Source: Betaproteobacteria bacterium (GTDB lineage: Bacteria; Pseudomonadota; Gammaproteobacteria; Burkholderiales; Usitatibacteraceae). From it: a DNA stretch of 64,000 nucleotides. Under the pieces are notes generated by a model. It worked only from the letters and a program-made list of their open reading frames with translations, made no database searches and was not told the origin of the DNA. The stretch is taken from the NCBI GenBank assembly GCA_016791265.1, contig JAEUMY010000004.1, forward strand, positions 62,001-126,000. Direction: 5' to 3'. Numbering within the stretch: position 1 is the stretch's first letter; every line of letters starts with the position of its first letter. Made by a program: the position numbers and the translations under genes. Positions 45,651 to 57,033 of the stretch are shown here, one piece after another.

Positions 45651-48029
45651 CTATTCCGCCGCGTGGCCGATGGTGACCGCAACCGGCAGCATCTCGAGCG
45701 TGAGGGTCGTCGCCGCGCCGAGCGCAAGCGTCTCGGGCAGCGCCAAGGCAACCCGTGCGGTACCGGCCGGGAGGGTCGGGTCACGTCGCGCAGGGAGGTT
45801 CACTTCCGCTGCGCCGGCCTTGATGCGGACCGATTGCCCATCCACCAGCTTCAGGTTGTCGTACACGTCCGGCGCGAGGCCGGCCGTGGCTGCGCGCTTG
45901 GCATCCGCCGTCTTCTGCAGACTGGGGGCACGACGCACCAGCGGATCGGCGGCATATAGCGGGACTTCGGCAATGCGCTCGACGCCTGCGGTGGCGGGCG
46001 CGAGATTCATCGTGACCTCACCGATGGCGTTGTTCAGCTTGCCGGCGACAAAGCCCTGCAAGTCGGCGGCGATGTCCGCGCGCACATCCTCGATGGAGTT
46101 GAACTCAAAGCCGTCCAGCTTCATGAGGTTGCCCAGCACACGGAGCACCTTCCAGCCCGGACGCGCGTCACCCAATGGCTTCACCACGCCATTGAACGAC
46201 TGCACCGTGCCTTCGGTATTCACGAACGTGCCGGCGGTTTCGGTGAAGGGCGCGATCGGCAGCAGCACATCGGCGTAACGCGAGGCGGCATGCTTGAAGG
46301 CCGAGAACGCAATCACGGTTTCCGCGGTGTACAGCGCGGCCAGCGTGGCTTCGCCGTCGGCCGCATCCAGATCAGGTTCGGCACCGAACACGATGTAGGC
46401 CTTGCGTGGCTGGGACTTCATGCCCTGGGCGCAGAGGCCCTTGCTGCCCGGCACGGCGCCCACTGCGGCGGCGCCCACGCTGTTGGCGGCTTCACCGAGG
46501 AAGCCCAGCGTGCCACCTGCGAGACGCGCGACTTCCTGCGCCAGGGCATACAGGGTGGAGAATTCCGGATGATGCTCGGCAAAGTTGCCGACGAAGATGC
46601 CGACCTTTTCCTTGTCGGCCAGGCTCTTGGCGATGGCCTGTGCAGCGTCGCTGACGCGAATATTCGCAGTGGCATCGGCCACGGACTTGGACAGCGGCTG
46701 CGACTTCAGTGCAGCCAGCGCCTTGGCCACCTGCGCCAGTGCATCCGCCATCTGTGACGGCTTCACGATGAGGCGATTGGCCACGTTCATCAGCAGATCG
46801 TCATCGGCCACATGCAGCACGTTGACCTGCTGGCCGCGCTTGGCCGCCTGGCGGAAGCGGTTGGCCAGGAGCGGGTGATCCTTGCGCAGCGTGGAGCCGA
46901 CAACGAGCACGCTTTGCAGCGCTGCAAGATCAGCCACTTTCATGCCCAGCCAACGCACACCCTTCACCTGCCCGTCGGCGCGCGTGTCCAGCTGGCGCAG
47001 GCGGGTGTCGATGTTGTTGGAACCCATGCCGCGCACCAGCTTGTTCAGCAGGTGCAGTTCTTCCAGCGTCTGGTGCGGTGAGGCCAAGGCACCGATGGCA
47101 TCGGCACCGTGCTCATTGCGAATATTCGCAAGGGCGTGCGCCACGTAGTCGAGCGCGACATTCCACTCCACCTCGGTCCACTTGCCATCCTGCTTCAGCA
47201 TGGGCTTGGTGAGGCGCTCGGCGCTGTTCAGGCCTTCATACGCGAAGCGGTCCTTGTCCGAGAGCCAGCATTCGTTGATGGCCTCGTTCTCGCGCGGCAA
47301 CACCCGCATGACCTTGTCGACCTTGACCTGCACCACGAGATTCGAGCCCAGCCCGTCATGCGGCGACACCGACTTGCGGCGGGACAGTTCCCAAGTGCGG
47401 GCGGAGTAACGGAACGGCTTGCTGGTCAGCGCGCCCACAGGACACAGGTCAATCACATTGCCGGACAGTTCCGAGTCGACAGTGCGCCCGACGAAAGAGA
47501 GGATCTCGGAGTGCTCACCACGGCCGGCCATGCCGAGCTCCATCACGCCGGCGATTTCCTGGCCGAAGCGGACACAGCGCGTGCAGTGGATGCAGCGGGT
47601 CATGTCGGTGGAAATCAGCGGGCCGAGATTCTTGTTCACCACGACGCGCTTTTCTTCCTGATAGCGCGAGGCGGAACCGCCGTAACCCACGGCGAGATCC
47701 TGCAACTGGCACTCGCCACCCTGGTCGCAGATGGGGCAGTCCAGCGGGTGGTTGATGAGCAGGAACTCCATCACGCCCTGCTGCGCGGTCTTGGCGTACT
47801 GCGACGCCGTCTGCACCTTCATGCCTTCGGTGGCCGGTGTGGCACAGGCGGGCAGCGGCTTGGGCGCCTTCTCCACCTGCACGAGGCACATGCGGCAGTT
47901 GGCCGCGATGGACAGCTTCTTGTGGTAGCAGAAGTGCGGAATGAAGGAGCCGACCTTGTTGGCCGCTTCCATCACGGTGGAACCGTTCTCCACCTCTACT
48001 GCTTTGCCATCGATCTCTAACTTGATCAT
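45651..48029 (-). CDS. nuoG: NADH-quinone oxidoreductase subunit G
   Basis: 792 residues. The N-terminal part holds clusters N1b, N5 and N4: [25 protein letters not shown], and [13 protein letters not shown]. The larger C-terminal part has a molybdopterin-oxidoreductase-like fold without catalysis. There are two copies of the iterated palindrome, both in this C-terminal part. It passes electrons from NuoF towards NuoI. Confidence 0.97.
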   Translation of the reverse strand: MIKLEIDGKAVEVENGSTVMEAANKVGSFIPHFCYHKKLSIAANCRMCLVQVEKAPKPLPACATPATEGMKVQTASQYAKTAQQGVMEFLLINHPLDCPICDQGGECQLQDLAVGYGGSASRYQEEKRVVVNKNLGPLISTDMTRCIHCTRCVRFGQEIAGVMELGMAGRGEHSEILSFVGRTVDSELSGNVIDLCPVGALTSKPFRYSARTWELSRRKSVSPHDGLGSNLVVQVKVDKVMRVLPRENEAINECWLSDKDRFAYEGLNSAERLTKPMLKQDGKWTEVEWNVALDYVAHALANIRNEHGADAIGALASPHQTLEELHLLNKLVRGMGSNNIDTRLRQLDTRADGQVKGVRWLGMKVADLAALQSVLVVGSTLRKDHPLLANRFRQAAKRGQQVNVLHVADDDLLMNVANRLIVKPSQMADALAQVAKALAALKSQPLSKSVADATANIRVSDAAQAIAKSLADKEKVGIFVGNFAEHHPEFSTLYALAQEVARLAGGTLGFLGEAANSVGAAAVGAVPGSKGLCAQGMKSQPRKAYIVFGAEPDLDAADGEATLAALYTAETVIAFSAFKHAASRYADVLLPIAPFTETAGTFVNTEGTVQSFNGVVKPLGDARPGWKVLRVLGNLMKLDGFEFNSIEDVRADIAADLQGFVAGKLNNAIGEVTMNLAPATAGVERIAEVPLYAADPLVRRAPSLQKTADAKRAATAGLAPDVYDNLKLVDGQSVRIKAGAAEVNLPARRDPTLPAGTARVALALPETLALGAATTLTLEMLPVAVTIGHAAE
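46656..46667. repeat. Iterated palindrome, copy 20
   Basis: In nuoG, read as ANIR ([12 protein letters not shown]). Confidence 0.97.
47118..47129. repeat. Iterated palindrome, copy 21
   Basis: In nuoG, read as ANIR ([12 protein letters not shown]); extended to 16 bp (TTGC...GCAA). Confidence 0.97.
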
Positions 48030-48032
48030 TGC

Positions 48033-49364
48033 TTACTCCGCCGCCATCTGCAGCGGCTCGGCCGCGTTCGAGTACCCACCGGTTTTCACCTGGCAGCGCT
48101 TGTGTTCAATGTGATATTCGAATTCCGCACGGAACGTCTTCACGAATGCACGCACCGGCATCGCGGCCGCATCGCCCAGCGCGCAAATGGTGCGGCCCTG
48201 GATGTTGTCGGCAAGATTCAAGAGCAGGTCCAGATCCTCGGGACGCCCCTGACCGTGTTCGATGCGGTGGATGACGCGGTACAACCAGCCCGTGCCTTCA
48301 CGGCAAGGCGTGCACTGGCCGCAGGATTCCTCAAAGTAGAAGTACGCGAGACGCTCGGCAGCGCGCACCATGCAGGTGTCTTCATCCATGACGATGACGG
48401 CCCCCGAGCCCAGCATGGAGCCCGCCTTGGCGATGGAGTCATAGTCCATGTCCGTGGCCATCATCACTTCACCGGTCAGCACCGGCATGGACGAGCCGCC
48501 GGGAATGACGCCCTTCAGCTTCTTGCCGCCGCGCATGCCGCCGGCCAGTTCCAGCAATTTGGCGAACGGGGTGCCGAGCTTGATTTCGTAGTTGCCGGGG
48601 CGATTCACATGGCCGGAAACGGAGAAGATCTTGGTGCCACCGTTGTTCGGCTTGCCCTGCGCGAGGAAGGCGTCGCCCCCCTCGCGGATGATGAACGGCA
48701 CTGCGGCAAAGGTCTCGGTGTTGTTGATGGTGGTCGGCTTGCCGTAAAGGCCGAAGGAGGCGGGGAACGGCGGCTTGAAGCGCGGCTGCCCTTTTTTGCC
48801 TTCCAGCGACTCCAGCAGCGCCGTTTCCTCACCGCAGATGTAGGCACCGTAACCGTGATGCGCGAAGAGATCGAAGCTGAAGTCGGTGCCCAGAATGTTC
48901 TTGCCGAGATAGCCCGCCTTGCGCGCCTCGTCCAGCGCCTCTTCGAAGCGCTCGTAATCCGCCCAGATCTCGCCGTGGATGTAGTTGTACCCGACGCCGA
49001 TGCCCATCGCGTATCCCGCGATGATCATGCCCTCGATGAGGATGTGCGGGTTGTAGCGGATGATGTCACGATCCTTGAACGTGCCCGGCTCGCCCTCGTC
49101 GGAATTGCAGACGAGATACTTCGGGCCGGGGAAGGAACGCGGCATGAAGCTCCACTTGAGCCCGGTGGGAAAACCCGCACCGCCGCGGCCGCGCAGCGCC
49201 GACTTCTTCACCTCGTTGATGACATCCTCGGGCTTCATGCCCTCCTTGAGGATTTTCTTCAGCGCCGCATAGCCATCGCGCTGCTCGTAGTCCTTGAGGC
49301 GCCAGTTCTCACCGGTAAGCCCCTTCAGGATGACTGCGTCGGGTCCGTAGTTGAGCGCGCTCAT
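48033..49364 (-). CDS. nuoF: NADH-quinone oxidoreductase subunit F
   Basis: 443 residues from the ATG at 49364. NADH- and FMN-binding subunit: the [17 protein letters not shown] loop binds NADH, and [15 protein letters not shown] with a later cysteine binds cluster N3. First electron acceptor of the complex. Overlaps nuoE by four bases and has three bases before nuoG. Confidence 0.97.
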   Translation of the reverse strand: MSALNYGPDAVILKGLTGENWRLKDYEQRDGYAALKKILKEGMKPEDVINEVKKSALRGRGGAGFPTGLKWSFMPRSFPGPKYLVCNSDEGEPGTFKDRDIIRYNPHILIEGMIIAGYAMGIGVGYNYIHGEIWADYERFEEALDEARKAGYLGKNILGTDFSFDLFAHHGYGAYICGEETALLESLEGKKGQPRFKPPFPASFGLYGKPTTINNTETFAAVPFIIREGGDAFLAQGKPNNGGTKIFSVSGHVNRPGNYEIKLGTPFAKLLELAGGMRGGKKLKGVIPGGSSMPVLTGEVMMATDMDYDSIAKAGSMLGSGAVIVMDEDTCMVRAAERLAYFYFEESCGQCTPCREGTGWLYRVIHRIEHGQGRPEDLDLLLNLADNIQGRTICALGDAAAMPVRAFVKTFRAEFEYHIEHKRCQVKTGGYSNAAEPLQMAAE

Positions 49365-49843
49365 TTCTTGAGCTCCTCGACCAGTTGATCCAGCTTCTCT
49401 TTGGACATGAAACTGCACATGCGCTTGTTGTTGACGAGCAGCACCGGCGCATCACCACACGCCCCCATGCACTCGCCTTCCATCAGCGTGAACTGGCCAT
49501 CGGCCGTGGTTTCGCGAAAATCGATGCCCAGTTTGTGTTTCAGGTACTCGGCTGCATCGACCCCACCGGAGAGCGCGCACGGCAGGTTGGTGCACACGGT
49601 CACCTTGTGCTTGCCGGTGGGCTTCAGGTTGTACATGTTGTAGAAGGTGGCCACCTCGTACACGGCGACTGGCGCCATGCCGAGGTACTGGGCAACCTCA
49701 TCCATCAGTTCATTGGAGAGCCAACCATGCTCATCCTGCGCGATGGCCAGCGCCGACATGCAGGCGGACTGCTTCTGGTCGGCGGGGTACTTGGTGAGTT
49801 CGCGGTCGATCTTCTGTTTCGCGAGAGCGGAGAGCAGGCTCAT
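49361..49843 (-). CDS. nuoE: NADH-quinone oxidoreductase subunit E
   Basis: 160 residues from the ATG at 49843 ([13 protein letters not shown]). Thioredoxin-like subunit with the 2Fe-2S cluster N1a: cysteines in [10 protein letters not shown] and CMGACGDAP. It supports NuoF. Confidence 0.97.
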   Translation of the reverse strand: MSLLSALAKQKIDRELTKYPADQKQSACMSALAIAQDEHGWLSNELMDEVAQYLGMAPVAVYEVATFYNMYNLKPTGKHKVTVCTNLPCALSGGVDAAEYLKHKLGIDFRETTADGQFTLMEGECMGACGDAPVLLVNNKRMCSFMSKEKLDQLVEELKK

Positions 49844-49850
49844 CTGTCTG

Positions 49851-51104
49851 TTACCTATCAATTTCACCGAACACGATGTCCTGCGTCCCGATGATGGCGA
49901 CCACGTCCGCAATCATGTGGCCCTTGACCATTTCATCCAGGGCCGCGAGATGGGGAAAGCCCGGCGCGCGGATCTTGAGGCGATAAGGTTTGTTGCCGCC
50001 GTCGGACATGAGGAAAATGCCAAACTCGCCCTTGGGATGCTCGACGGCCGTGTACACCTCGCCCGGCGGCACATGCATGCCTTCGGTGAAGAGCTTGAAG
50101 TGGTGGATCAGCTCTTCCATGTTGGACTTCATCGCCTCGCGTGACGGGGGCGCCACCTTGTGATCATCGACGATGACCGGACCAGGATTCTTTCGCAGCC
50201 AGTCCACGCATTGCTTGATGATCCGGTTGGACTCGCGGAATTCCTGGATACGAACCAGGTAACGGTCGTAACAGTCGCCATTGGTGCCGATGGGAATATC
50301 GAAGTCGAGCTTGCCGTAGACCTCGTAAGGTTGCTTCTTGCGCAAGTCCCAGGCAATGCCGGAGCCGCGGAGCATCGGGCCGGTGAAACCCAGCGCCTGC
50401 GCGCGTTCCGGCGTGACCACGCCAATGCCAACGGTACGCTGCTTCCAGATGCGATTGTCGGTGAGCAGGGTTTCATACTCATCGACATAGCGCGGGAAGC
50501 GGTTGGTGAAATCTTCGATGAAGTCGAGCAGCGATCCCTGACGGTTCTCGTTCAGCTTGCGAATCTGCTCGGCATTGCGGCCGTGCGTGACTTCATATTG
50601 CGGCATGCGCTCAGGCAGGTCGCGATAAACGCCGCCCGGGCGATAGTACGCGGCGTGCATGCGTGCGCCCGACACGGCCTCGTAGGCATCCATGAGATCT
50701 TCACGCTCACGGAAGGCGTACAGGAACACGGTCATCGCGCCCACGTCCAGCGCGTGCGCACCCAGCCACAACAGATGATTCAGGATGCGGGTGATTTCGT
50801 CGAACATCACGCGGATGTACTGCGCGCGCTCGGGCACCTCGATGCCGGCCAGCTTCTCGATGGCCATCACGTAGGCGTGCTCGTTAACCATCATCGACAC
50901 GTAGTCGAGGCGGTCCATGTAGGGCACGCTCTGGATGAAGGTGCGCGTTTCGGCCAGCTTCTCGGTGCCGCGATGCAAGAGACCAATGTGCGGATCGGCA
51001 CGCTGGATCACTTCGCCATCCAGCTCCAGCACGAGACGCAAGACGCCGTGGGCCGCCGGATGCTGCGGCCCGAAGTTCATGGTGTAGTTCTTGATTTCGG
51101 CCAT
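49851..51104 (-). CDS. nuoD: NADH-quinone oxidoreductase subunit D
   Basis: 417 residues. The 49-kDa subunit forming the quinone site with NuoB; related to NiFe hydrogenase large subunits. The N-terminal [19 protein letters not shown] loop holds the quinone-binding histidine, with HRGTEKL and [11 protein letters not shown] following. Separate from nuoC, as in most proteobacteria outside the enterics. Confidence 0.97.
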   Translation of the reverse strand: MAEIKNYTMNFGPQHPAAHGVLRLVLELDGEVIQRADPHIGLLHRGTEKLAETRTFIQSVPYMDRLDYVSMMVNEHAYVMAIEKLAGIEVPERAQYIRVMFDEITRILNHLLWLGAHALDVGAMTVFLYAFREREDLMDAYEAVSGARMHAAYYRPGGVYRDLPERMPQYEVTHGRNAEQIRKLNENRQGSLLDFIEDFTNRFPRYVDEYETLLTDNRIWKQRTVGIGVVTPERAQALGFTGPMLRGSGIAWDLRKKQPYEVYGKLDFDIPIGTNGDCYDRYLVRIQEFRESNRIIKQCVDWLRKNPGPVIVDDHKVAPPSREAMKSNMEELIHHFKLFTEGMHVPPGEVYTAVEHPKGEFGIFLMSDGGNKPYRLKIRAPGFPHLAALDEMVKGHMIADVVAIIGTQDIVFGEIDR

Positions 51105-51109
51105 GGTGC

Positions 51110-51706
51110 TTACTTGCGCCCTGCGTAGTTGTCTTCGCGGATCACGCGGGGCACGATTTCGCGCGGCTCGATGGTGACCGGCTGATAGATCACGCGGCCC
51201 TGCTCGGGATCGAAACGCATCTCGACGTGACCGGAAATGGGGAAGTCCTTGCGGAACGGGTGGCCGATGAAGCCGTAGTCGGTGAGGATGCGGCGCAGAT
51301 CCGGATGACCGTTGAACACGATGCCATACAGGTCGAACGCCTCGCGCTCATACCAGTTGGCGGATGGCCACACATCGATGACGGACTCCAGCAAGGGGAA
51401 CTCGTCGTCGGGCGCGAATATTCGCACCCGTACGCGCCAGTTGTGTTCGATGGAGAGCAGGTTGTAGTTGGCGGCGAAGCGCGCACCGCTCCAGTCACCG
51501 GCGTACTCGGCGTAGTCCAGCCCGGTGACGTCGATAAGCTCGGAGAAACGCAGCGACGGTTCGTCTCGCAGCAAGGTCATCGCCGTGATCAGGTCGGCTG
51601 CCTTGACTTCGATAGTGATCTGGCCGCGATCGACCACCAGACCGGTCAGCTTGCCGGCCAGCGCAGTTTCCAGCGCATTCTTCAGGCGTTCGGTTTTCGG
51701 GCTCAT
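51110..51706 (-). CDS. nuoC: NADH-quinone oxidoreductase subunit C
   Basis: 198 residues. The 30-kDa peripheral subunit, with the family signature [24 protein letters not shown] segment near residue 130 and [15 protein letters not shown]. The iterated palindrome falls in the beta region near residue 97. Confidence 0.97.
   Translation of the reverse strand: MSPKTERLKNALETALAGKLTGLVVDRGQITIEVKAADLITAMTLLRDEPSLRFSELIDVTGLDYAEYAGDWSGARFAANYNLLSIEHNWRVRVRIFAPDDEFPLLESVIDVWPSANWYEREAFDLYGIVFNGHPDLRRILTDYGFIGHPFRKDFPISGHVEMRFDPEQGRVIYQPVTIEPREIVPRVIREDNYAGRK
51414..51425. repeat. Iterated palindrome, copy 22
   Basis: In nuoC, read as RIFA ([11 protein letters not shown]). Confidence 0.97.
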
Positions 51707-51707
51707 G

Positions 51708-52187
51708 TCAGCGGGCGATGGTGGTGGTGCGCTTGATCTTGTTCTGCAACTGGATCAGGCCGTACAGCAGCGCTTCAGCGGTAGGTGGGCAGCCGGGCAC
51801 GTAGACGTCCACCGGCACGATGCGATCGCAGCCGCGGACCACGGAATAAGAGTAGTGGTAGTAACCGCCACCGTTGGCGCACGAACCCATCGACAGCACC
51901 CAGCGCGGCTCGGGCATCTGGTCGTAGACCTTGCGCAGTGCCGGCGCCATCTTGTTGCACAAGGTGCCTGCAACAATCATCAGATCGGACTGGCGCGGGC
52001 TGGGGCGGAACACGATGCCGAAGCGGTCCAGGTCGTAGCGCGATGCACCGGCGTGCATCATTTCGACCGCACAGCAGGCAAGACCGAAGGTCATGGGCCA
52101 CAACGAACCCGTGCGCGCCCAGTTGAGCACCGTGTCCAGCTTCTGGACGACAAAACCTTGATTGGTAAGGCTGCCACCTTCAGGCAT
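51708..52187 (-). CDS. nuoB: NADH-quinone oxidoreductase subunit B
   Basis: 159 residues. Carries the terminal cluster N2, next to the quinone: [11 protein letters not shown] with its paired cysteines, GSCANGGG and [10 protein letters not shown] supply the four ligands. A copy of the iterated palindrome lies 12 bases before the start, in the nuoA-nuoB gap. Confidence 0.97.
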   Translation of the reverse strand: MPEGGSLTNQGFVVQKLDTVLNWARTGSLWPMTFGLACCAVEMMHAGASRYDLDRFGIVFRPSPRQSDLMIVAGTLCNKMAPALRKVYDQMPEPRWVLSMGSCANGGGYYHYSYSVVRGCDRIVPVDVYVPGCPPTAEALLYGLIQLQNKIKRTTTIAR

Positions 52188-52199
52188 GGTTGGCTCCTT

Positions 52200-52211
52200 G
52201 CGAATATTCGC
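52200..52211. repeat. Iterated palindrome, copy 23
   Basis: In the 48-base gap between nuoA and nuoB, extended to 16 bp (TTGC...GCAA). It ends close to the ribosome-binding region of nuoB. Confidence 0.97.
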
Positions 52212-52235
52212 AATGCAATAGGCTGCCAGCTCTCA

Positions 52236-52604
52236 TCATTCCCACTCGAGCGCGCCTTTCTTCCACTCGTACACAAACCCGATCACGAGAATGCCCAGGA
52301 ACACGAACATCGCTGCAAAGCCCTCCCAGCCAATCTCCTGCAGCACCACGGCCCAGGGGAACAGGAAGGCTATTTCGAGATCGAACAGGATGAACAGGAT
52401 GGCGACCAGGTAGTAGCGCACGTCGAACTTCATGCGCGCGTCCTCGAAGGCTTCGAATCCGCACTCGTAGGGCGAGAGCTTTTCCGGATCGGGACGCTGG
52501 TTGCCCAGCAGGGTATTGATGACGCGGGAGCCGATCAACGCACCAACGCCGATGGCGGTGCCGATCGCGATGAAAAGCAGGACGGGGAAATAGTTGGCGA
52601 GCAT
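52236..52604 (-). CDS. nuoA: NADH-quinone oxidoreductase subunit A
   Basis: 122 residues, three helices, first gene of the nuo operon. The family loop is clear ([20 protein letters not shown] with its exposed cysteine), followed by [20 protein letters not shown]. The operon promoter should lie in the 91 bases between nuoA and the tRNA gene, unless it is read through from tpiA-secG. Confidence 0.97.
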   Translation of the reverse strand: MLANYFPVLLFIAIGTAIGVGALIGSRVINTLLGNQRPDPEKLSPYECGFEAFEDARMKFDVRYYLVAILFILFDLEIAFLFPWAVVLQEIGWEGFAAMFVFLGILVIGFVYEWKKGALEWE

Positions 52605-52695
52605 GAGAAGGGAGGTTTGTATGTGCGGTGAAGGCCTCTCGGATAAATCGCCCTGCTGTGCTACGGCATCCTTAAAGGAAAGAATGCCTTCAATC

Positions 52696-52780
52696 TGGTG
52701 CCGACGGAGAGACTCGAACTCTCACGACTTTCGCCACTGCCCCCTCAAGACAGCGTGTCTACCAATTCCACCACGTCGGC
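52696..52780 (-). tRNA. tRNA-Leu (anticodon GAG)
   Basis: 85 bases with the CCA end encoded. The acceptor GCCGACG pairs with CGTCGGC; the D-loop reads AATTGGTAGAC, the anticodon stem CTGTC/GGCAG holds the loop TTGAGGG, giving anticodon GAG, which reads CUC and CUU; a long variable arm typical of class II tRNAs follows, then TTCGAGTC. Placed between secG and nuoA, as in many proteobacteria. Confidence 0.95.
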
Positions 52781-52826
52781 ATTTCTGCTGATACTTTGTT
52801 GCGCCGATCTCACGGCGCGATCCTGC

Positions 52827-53201
52827 TTACTTCGGTATTTCGTTCGACTTTGATTCTGCCGGCTTCGACTCGGGTTTGCCAGCTTCCGCCTTCGGCACTT
52901 CGGCAGGAATCGTCGCTGCCGGCGCCTGCTGCTCCGTCTTGATGTTCTTGATGACACCGGACTGTGCGCGCGGCGTCGAGAAATAGGTGAGACCCATGCT
53001 GGTCAGGAAGAACACGGTCGCCAGCGCCGCGGTGGAGCGGGAAAGAAAATTGGCCGCGCCGGATGCGCCAAACAGGCTGCCCGCCGAACCGCTGCCAAAT
53101 GCAGCCCCCATGTCGGCACCCTTGCCGTGCTGCAACAGCACGAGGCCGATGATGACCACCGCAGCGATCACATGGACGATCAAAACCAATTGTTGAATCA
53201 T
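52827..53201 (-). CDS. secG: Preprotein translocase subunit SecG
   Basis: 124 residues. Two membrane helices (about 4-22 and 55-72) with the conserved cytoplasmic loop LLQHGKGADMGAAFGSGSAG. SecG assists the SecYEA channel in protein export. The C-terminal 45 residues form a Glu-, Lys-, Pro- and Ala-rich tail, longer than in E. coli. It follows tpiA at 46 bases and precedes tRNA-Leu. Confidence 0.95.
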   Translation of the reverse strand: MIQQLVLIVHVIAAVVIIGLVLLQHGKGADMGAAFGSGSAGSLFGASGAANFLSRSTAALATVFFLTSMGLTYFSTPRAQSGVIKNIKTEQQAPAATIPAEVPKAEAGKPESKPAESKSNEIPK

Positions 53202-53247
53202 GTTCTTTCCTTGCCACCTTGACGTTTACCGATTGCCGCACTGCCTG

Positions 53248-54012
53248 CTAATTCAACCTGGCTCGCATCGCGTTCCAGATTCCCACGAATTCCTGCGCAT
53301 CCAACGACGCGCCACCCACCAAACCGCCATCCACATCGGGCATGGCGAACAACTCCGCCGCATTCGCGGCTTTGACGCTGCCGCCGTACAGGATGGGCAT
53401 TTCCGCCGCCAATCCTGCATCCACCTTGGCGAGCCGGGCGCGGATGACCGCATGCACCGACTGCGCCTGCTCGCTGGTGGCCGTCTTGCCGGTGCCGATG
53501 GCCCACACCGGTTCATAAGCCACCACCGCATTCTCCAGCGCCGCCCTGCCATGCGGGGCCAGCACTGCGTCCAGTTGCCGGATCACCACCGCGTCCGTCA
53601 CTCCGGCCTCTCTCTCCGCAAGGGTCTCGCCCACACAGAGAATCGGCGTCAATCCTGCCGCCTTGGCGCGGCCAAACTTCACTGCGACCTGCTCGTCCGT
53701 GTCGCCGAACAGCGCCCGGCGCTCTGAATGCCCGACGATGCACAATTTGGCACCCACGTCAGCCAACATCGCGGCTGACACTTCGCCCGTGAAGGCGCCC
53801 CGCACTTCACGACTCAAGTCCTGCGCACCTGGCTCAATGCCGGTATTCGCAAGCAATTCCGCCGCCTGCGCCAAATAGACAGCAGGCACGCAAACACCGC
53901 AGACCGCACCAGTCGCAGGCAGGAATCGCTGCCTGAACGCGGCCACCAACGCCGCATTCGCCGCGAGGCTGCCGTTCAGTTTCCAATTACCGACAACCAG
54001 CTTGCGACGCAT
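53248..54012 (-). CDS. tpiA: Triosephosphate isomerase
   Basis: 254 residues from the ATG at 54012 (MRRKLVVGNWKLNGS). Interconverts glyceraldehyde-3-phosphate and dihydroxyacetone phosphate. Active-site residues are in place: the lysine in GNWKLNG, the histidine in VGHSERR and the glutamate in AYEPVWAIGTGKTA; YGGSVK closes the barrel. Divergent from the periplasmic binding protein gene. Confidence 0.97.
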   Translation of the reverse strand: MRRKLVVGNWKLNGSLAANAALVAAFRQRFLPATGAVCGVCVPAVYLAQAAELLANTGIEPGAQDLSREVRGAFTGEVSAAMLADVGAKLCIVGHSERRALFGDTDEQVAVKFGRAKAAGLTPILCVGETLAEREAGVTDAVVIRQLDAVLAPHGRAALENAVVAYEPVWAIGTGKTATSEQAQSVHAVIRARLAKVDAGLAAEMPILYGGSVKAANAAELFAMPDVDGGLVGGASLDAQEFVGIWNAMRARLN

Positions 54013-54133
54013 CGCGCGATAACCTTTGAGTCGTATATCCGAGGCGAAAAACCGCGAGAGTATACCGCGCCGCAGCATGGAGGGTCAAACCTGCTGGCAG
54101 CGCGCAGGCCAGTGTCAACAAACTGACGCCGGC

Positions 54134-55336
54134 ATGAAACAGCGGGCGTTCAAACTGGCCGCCTTACCTGTCCCGAGTGCGCCCATGCCTGTTCCACGAC
54201 TCTCACCCTTGCTGTATCCACTATCTCTTTTCCTCGCTCTACTCACATCCTTGCCCGCCAAAGTTGAGGCAAGGCAGAGCGAAGAACTCGTCGTGGGCCA
54301 AGTCGTCGAGTTGTCCGGGCTGGGCCGGGAATTCAGCCGCGATTTTGTGGCCGGCGCCAAGACCTACTTCGATCATGTGAATGCAACCGGCCTCCTGCCG
54401 GGGAAGCGCATCAAGCATGTGGTCAAGGACGACGGTGGCAACCCCGATGAAACTCTGACCCGCACGCGTGAACTATTGAAGGATGACAAGGCCGATGTGC
54501 TGTTCGGCTACGTGGGTGACAGCGGCATCAACATGCTCTTGTCCAACGAGCTGTTTCAGAAGAGCGGTGTGGCCTTCTTCGGCGCCGCCACCGGTCTCAA
54601 CCCCGCACGCAATGTCGACAATGTCTACTTTCTGCGGGCAAGTTATGCGGCCGAAGCCGAGACGGTGATCGAGCAATTCCGCCTGCTGGGCGTGAGCCGC
54701 TTCGGCATTGTCACCACGCAGTCTGAATTCGGTGCCGCCATCCGCAAGGAAATCGAGTCGGTCATCCGGCAGAAGAAGCTGGAGCTGGTTCGCGGCGTGG
54801 AAACGACCAACGACCCGAAACAAATCGAAGGCGCCGCGACACGCATGGCGGGCGGACAACGGCCGCAAGTCATCCTGATGCTGGGCGACAGTGTGGCCGT
54901 GGCCTTGTTCGTGAAGGCTTACCGTCCGCTCGACCCCGGCATATCACTGGTCGGCCTGTCGATCGCGCAGCACGACACCATTTTGCAAATCATTGGCCCC
55001 AAGTTGGCGCATGGCACCATGCTGACCCAGGTCGTGCCGGACCTGAATTCCAAGGATTTGCCAGTGGCGATCGAGCACTTGGCGCTCATGCGCAAGTATC
55101 GCGACGAATCACCGACCGCCGCGTCCTTTGAAGGCTTCATCGCGGCCAAGACGTTGATCGAGGTGCTGCGCAAAAGCGGCGCTGACGCATCACGCGCCGG
55201 GGTGCTGGCCGCGCTCAAACGTTCACCCAAGCTCAACGTGGGCGGTGTGCGTTTCGAGTTTGTCGGTGGAAATATCCGCGGGGCCAACTATGCCGACATC
55301 GTGTTGCTGAGGAAGGACGGCAAGCTGATCAGATAA
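54134..55336 (+). CDS. ABC transporter substrate-binding protein (branched-chain amino acid type)
   Basis: 400 residues from the ATG at 54134, with a signal peptide ending near LPAKVEA. Periplasmic binding protein of the Leu/Ile/Val-binding type I fold (Peripla_BP_6): VVELSGLGREFSRDFVAGAK, DDGGNPDETL, LFGYVGDSG, then RFGIVTTQSEFGAAIRKE. No permease or ATPase genes accompany it, so it may be a stand-alone sensor or share another transporter. It converges with pstB across a 24-bp palindrome. An ATG at 54185 is an alternative start. Confidence 0.85.
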   Translation: MKQRAFKLAALPVPSAPMPVPRLSPLLYPLSLFLALLTSLPAKVEARQSEELVVGQVVELSGLGREFSRDFVAGAKTYFDHVNATGLLPGKRIKHVVKDDGGNPDETLTRTRELLKDDKADVLFGYVGDSGINMLLSNELFQKSGVAFFGAATGLNPARNVDNVYFLRASYAAEAETVIEQFRLLGVSRFGIVTTQSEFGAAIRKEIESVIRQKKLELVRGVETTNDPKQIEGAATRMAGGQRPQVILMLGDSVAVALFVKAYRPLDPGISLVGLSIAQHDTILQIIGPKLAHGTMLTQVVPDLNSKDLPVAIEHLALMRKYRDESPTAASFEGFIAAKTLIEVLRKSGADASRAGVLAALKRSPKLNVGGVRFEFVGGNIRGANYADIVLLRKDGKLIR

Positions 55337-55375
55337 GCCGGTTCGTACCCCAGCCGATCACACGCGCCCCGGATA

Positions 55376-55399
55376 CGGACAGCGAATATTCGCTGTCCG
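55376..55399. terminator. 24-bp perfect palindrome between convergent genes (iterated palindrome, copy 24)
   Basis: CGGACA-GCGAATATTCGC-TGTCCG, core at 55382-55393, placed 39 bases after one stop and 9 bases after the pstB stop. Likely a two-way transcription end; no T run. Confidence 0.75.
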
Positions 55400-55408
55400 G
55401 CTTCAACC

Positions 55409-56188
55409 TCACCCGAATCTACCGGTGATGTAGTCCTCGGTTTCCTTCTTCTTCGGCTTGATGAAGACCTCGTCGGTCACGCCATACTCGACCATTTCGC
55501 CGAGATACATGTACGCCGTGTAGTCCGAGATGCGCGCGGCCTGCTGCATGTTGTGGGTCACGATGACGATGGTGAACTCGCCGCGCAATTGCGCGATGAG
55601 CTCTTCGATGCGCAGCGTCGAGATCGGGTCGAGTGCGGACGTGGGCTCATCCAGCAACAGGATTTGCGGCTTCACGGCGACACCGCGCGCGATGCACAGG
55701 CGCTGCTGCTGACCACCGGAAAGGCTCATGCCGCTCTGACCCAGCTTGTCCTTGACTTCATCCCACAGCGCGGCGCGCTTCAACGCCCACTCCACGCGGT
55801 CATCCATTTCCGACTTGGACAGTTTTTCGTGGAGACGCACGCCGAAGGCGATGTTCTCGTAAATGGACATCGGGAACGGCGTGGGCTTCTGGAACACCAT
55901 ACCGACCTTGGCGCGAAGGTCATAGAGATCAACATCTTTCGCGATGACATTTCGGCCACTGATGTTGAGTTCTCCCTTCGCGTATTGCTCCGGGTACAGG
56001 TCGTACATGCGGTTGATGGTGCGCAGCAGTGTGGACTTGCCGCACCCCGACGGGCCGATGAACGCGGTCACCAACCCCTTGTAGATGTCCAGATTGATTG
56101 ACTTCAGCGCGTGGAAGGAACCATAGAAGAAGTCGAAGTTCTTGAATGCGATCTGCGTATCAAGTTGCGCCGCGGTCTCAACGGACAT
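55409..56188 (-). CDS. pstB: Phosphate ABC transporter ATP-binding protein
   Basis: 259 residues, the usual length. Walker [13 protein letters not shown], signature [13 protein letters not shown], Walker [14 protein letters not shown]. Drives phosphate import with PstSCA. It is the last gene of the cluster; phoU and phoB, which often follow, are absent. Confidence 0.97.
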   Translation of the reverse strand: MSVETAAQLDTQIAFKNFDFFYGSFHALKSINLDIYKGLVTAFIGPSGCGKSTLLRTINRMYDLYPEQYAKGELNISGRNVIAKDVDLYDLRAKVGMVFQKPTPFPMSIYENIAFGVRLHEKLSKSEMDDRVEWALKRAALWDEVKDKLGQSGMSLSGGQQQRLCIARGVAVKPQILLLDEPTSALDPISTLRIEELIAQLRGEFTIVIVTHNMQQAARISDYTAYMYLGEMVEYGVTDEVFIKPKKKETEDYITGRFG

Positions 56189-56198
56189 GATGTTTCAC

Positions 56199-57032
56199 CT
56201 AGATTCTGTTTTTGAAGAGTATGCGCGCGGCGATGTTCAGCGCCAGAACGCCCATGGTGATGATGAACACGCCCGCCCATGCCAGCTGCTGCCAGTCGGT
56301 GAACGGGCTCATGGCGAACTTGAAGATAGTCACCGGCAGGTTGGCCATCGGCTCGGTGATGTCCGTACTCCAGAACTGGTTGGACAGCGCGGTGAACAGC
56401 AACGGCGCGGTCTCCCCGGCGATACGCGCGACGGCCAGCAAAACACCGGTGATGATGCCCGCGCGCGATGCGCGCAGCGCGATCATGGTGATGACCTTCC
56501 ACTTGGGCGCGCCCAGCGCATAGGCGGCCTCGCGCAGGCTGTTGGGCACCAGCCTGAGCATGTCGGACGATGTCCGCAGCACCACGGGGATCACGATCAG
56601 CGCCAGCGCGAGGACACCGGCGAAGCCGGAGAAATTTCCCACCTGCGCGACGTAGACTGCATAGACGAACAGTCCGATCACGATCGAAGGCGCGGACAGC
56701 AGAATGTCGTTGATGAACTGCGTGGTCGATCCCAGCCAAGAGTGTTGCCCATATTCGGTGAGGTAGACAGCCGCGAGAATGCCGAATGGCGTGCCGATGA
56801 CAGTGGCGAGCGACACCATGATCAAGCTGCCCACGATCGCATTGGCCAATCCGCCCGGGCTGCCTGGCGCGGGCGTCATCTGGGTGAACAGGCTGACGCT
56901 GAGGCCACTCACTCCAAGCTGGAGGGTCGTCCAGAGAATCCAGACGAGCCAGAAGAGGCCGAACGCCATGGCGATCAGTGAGAGGACCAGGGCGACCTTG
57001 TTGGTCAGTTTGCGCTTGGCATGCAGATCCAT
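56199..57032 (-). CDS. pstA: Phosphate ABC transporter permease PstA
   Basis: 277 residues, six membrane helices. The ABC permease loop [20 protein letters not shown] is clear. Pairs with PstC to form the channel. One base lies between it and pstC. Confidence 0.96.
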   Translation of the reverse strand: MDLHAKRKLTNKVALVLSLIAMAFGLFWLVWILWTTLQLGVSGLSVSLFTQMTPAPGSPGGLANAIVGSLIMVSLATVIGTPFGILAAVYLTEYGQHSWLGSTTQFINDILLSAPSIVIGLFVYAVYVAQVGNFSGFAGVLALALIVIPVVLRTSSDMLRLVPNSLREAAYALGAPKWKVITMIALRASRAGIITGVLLAVARIAGETAPLLFTALSNQFWSTDITEPMANLPVTIFKFAMSPFTDWQQLAWAGVFIITMGVLALNIAARILFKNRI

Positions 57033-57033
57033 G

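Noticed and set aside
53844..53855. GTATTCGCAAGC in tpiA as a half copy
   Set aside because: Only one arm is present; half words are expected by chance.
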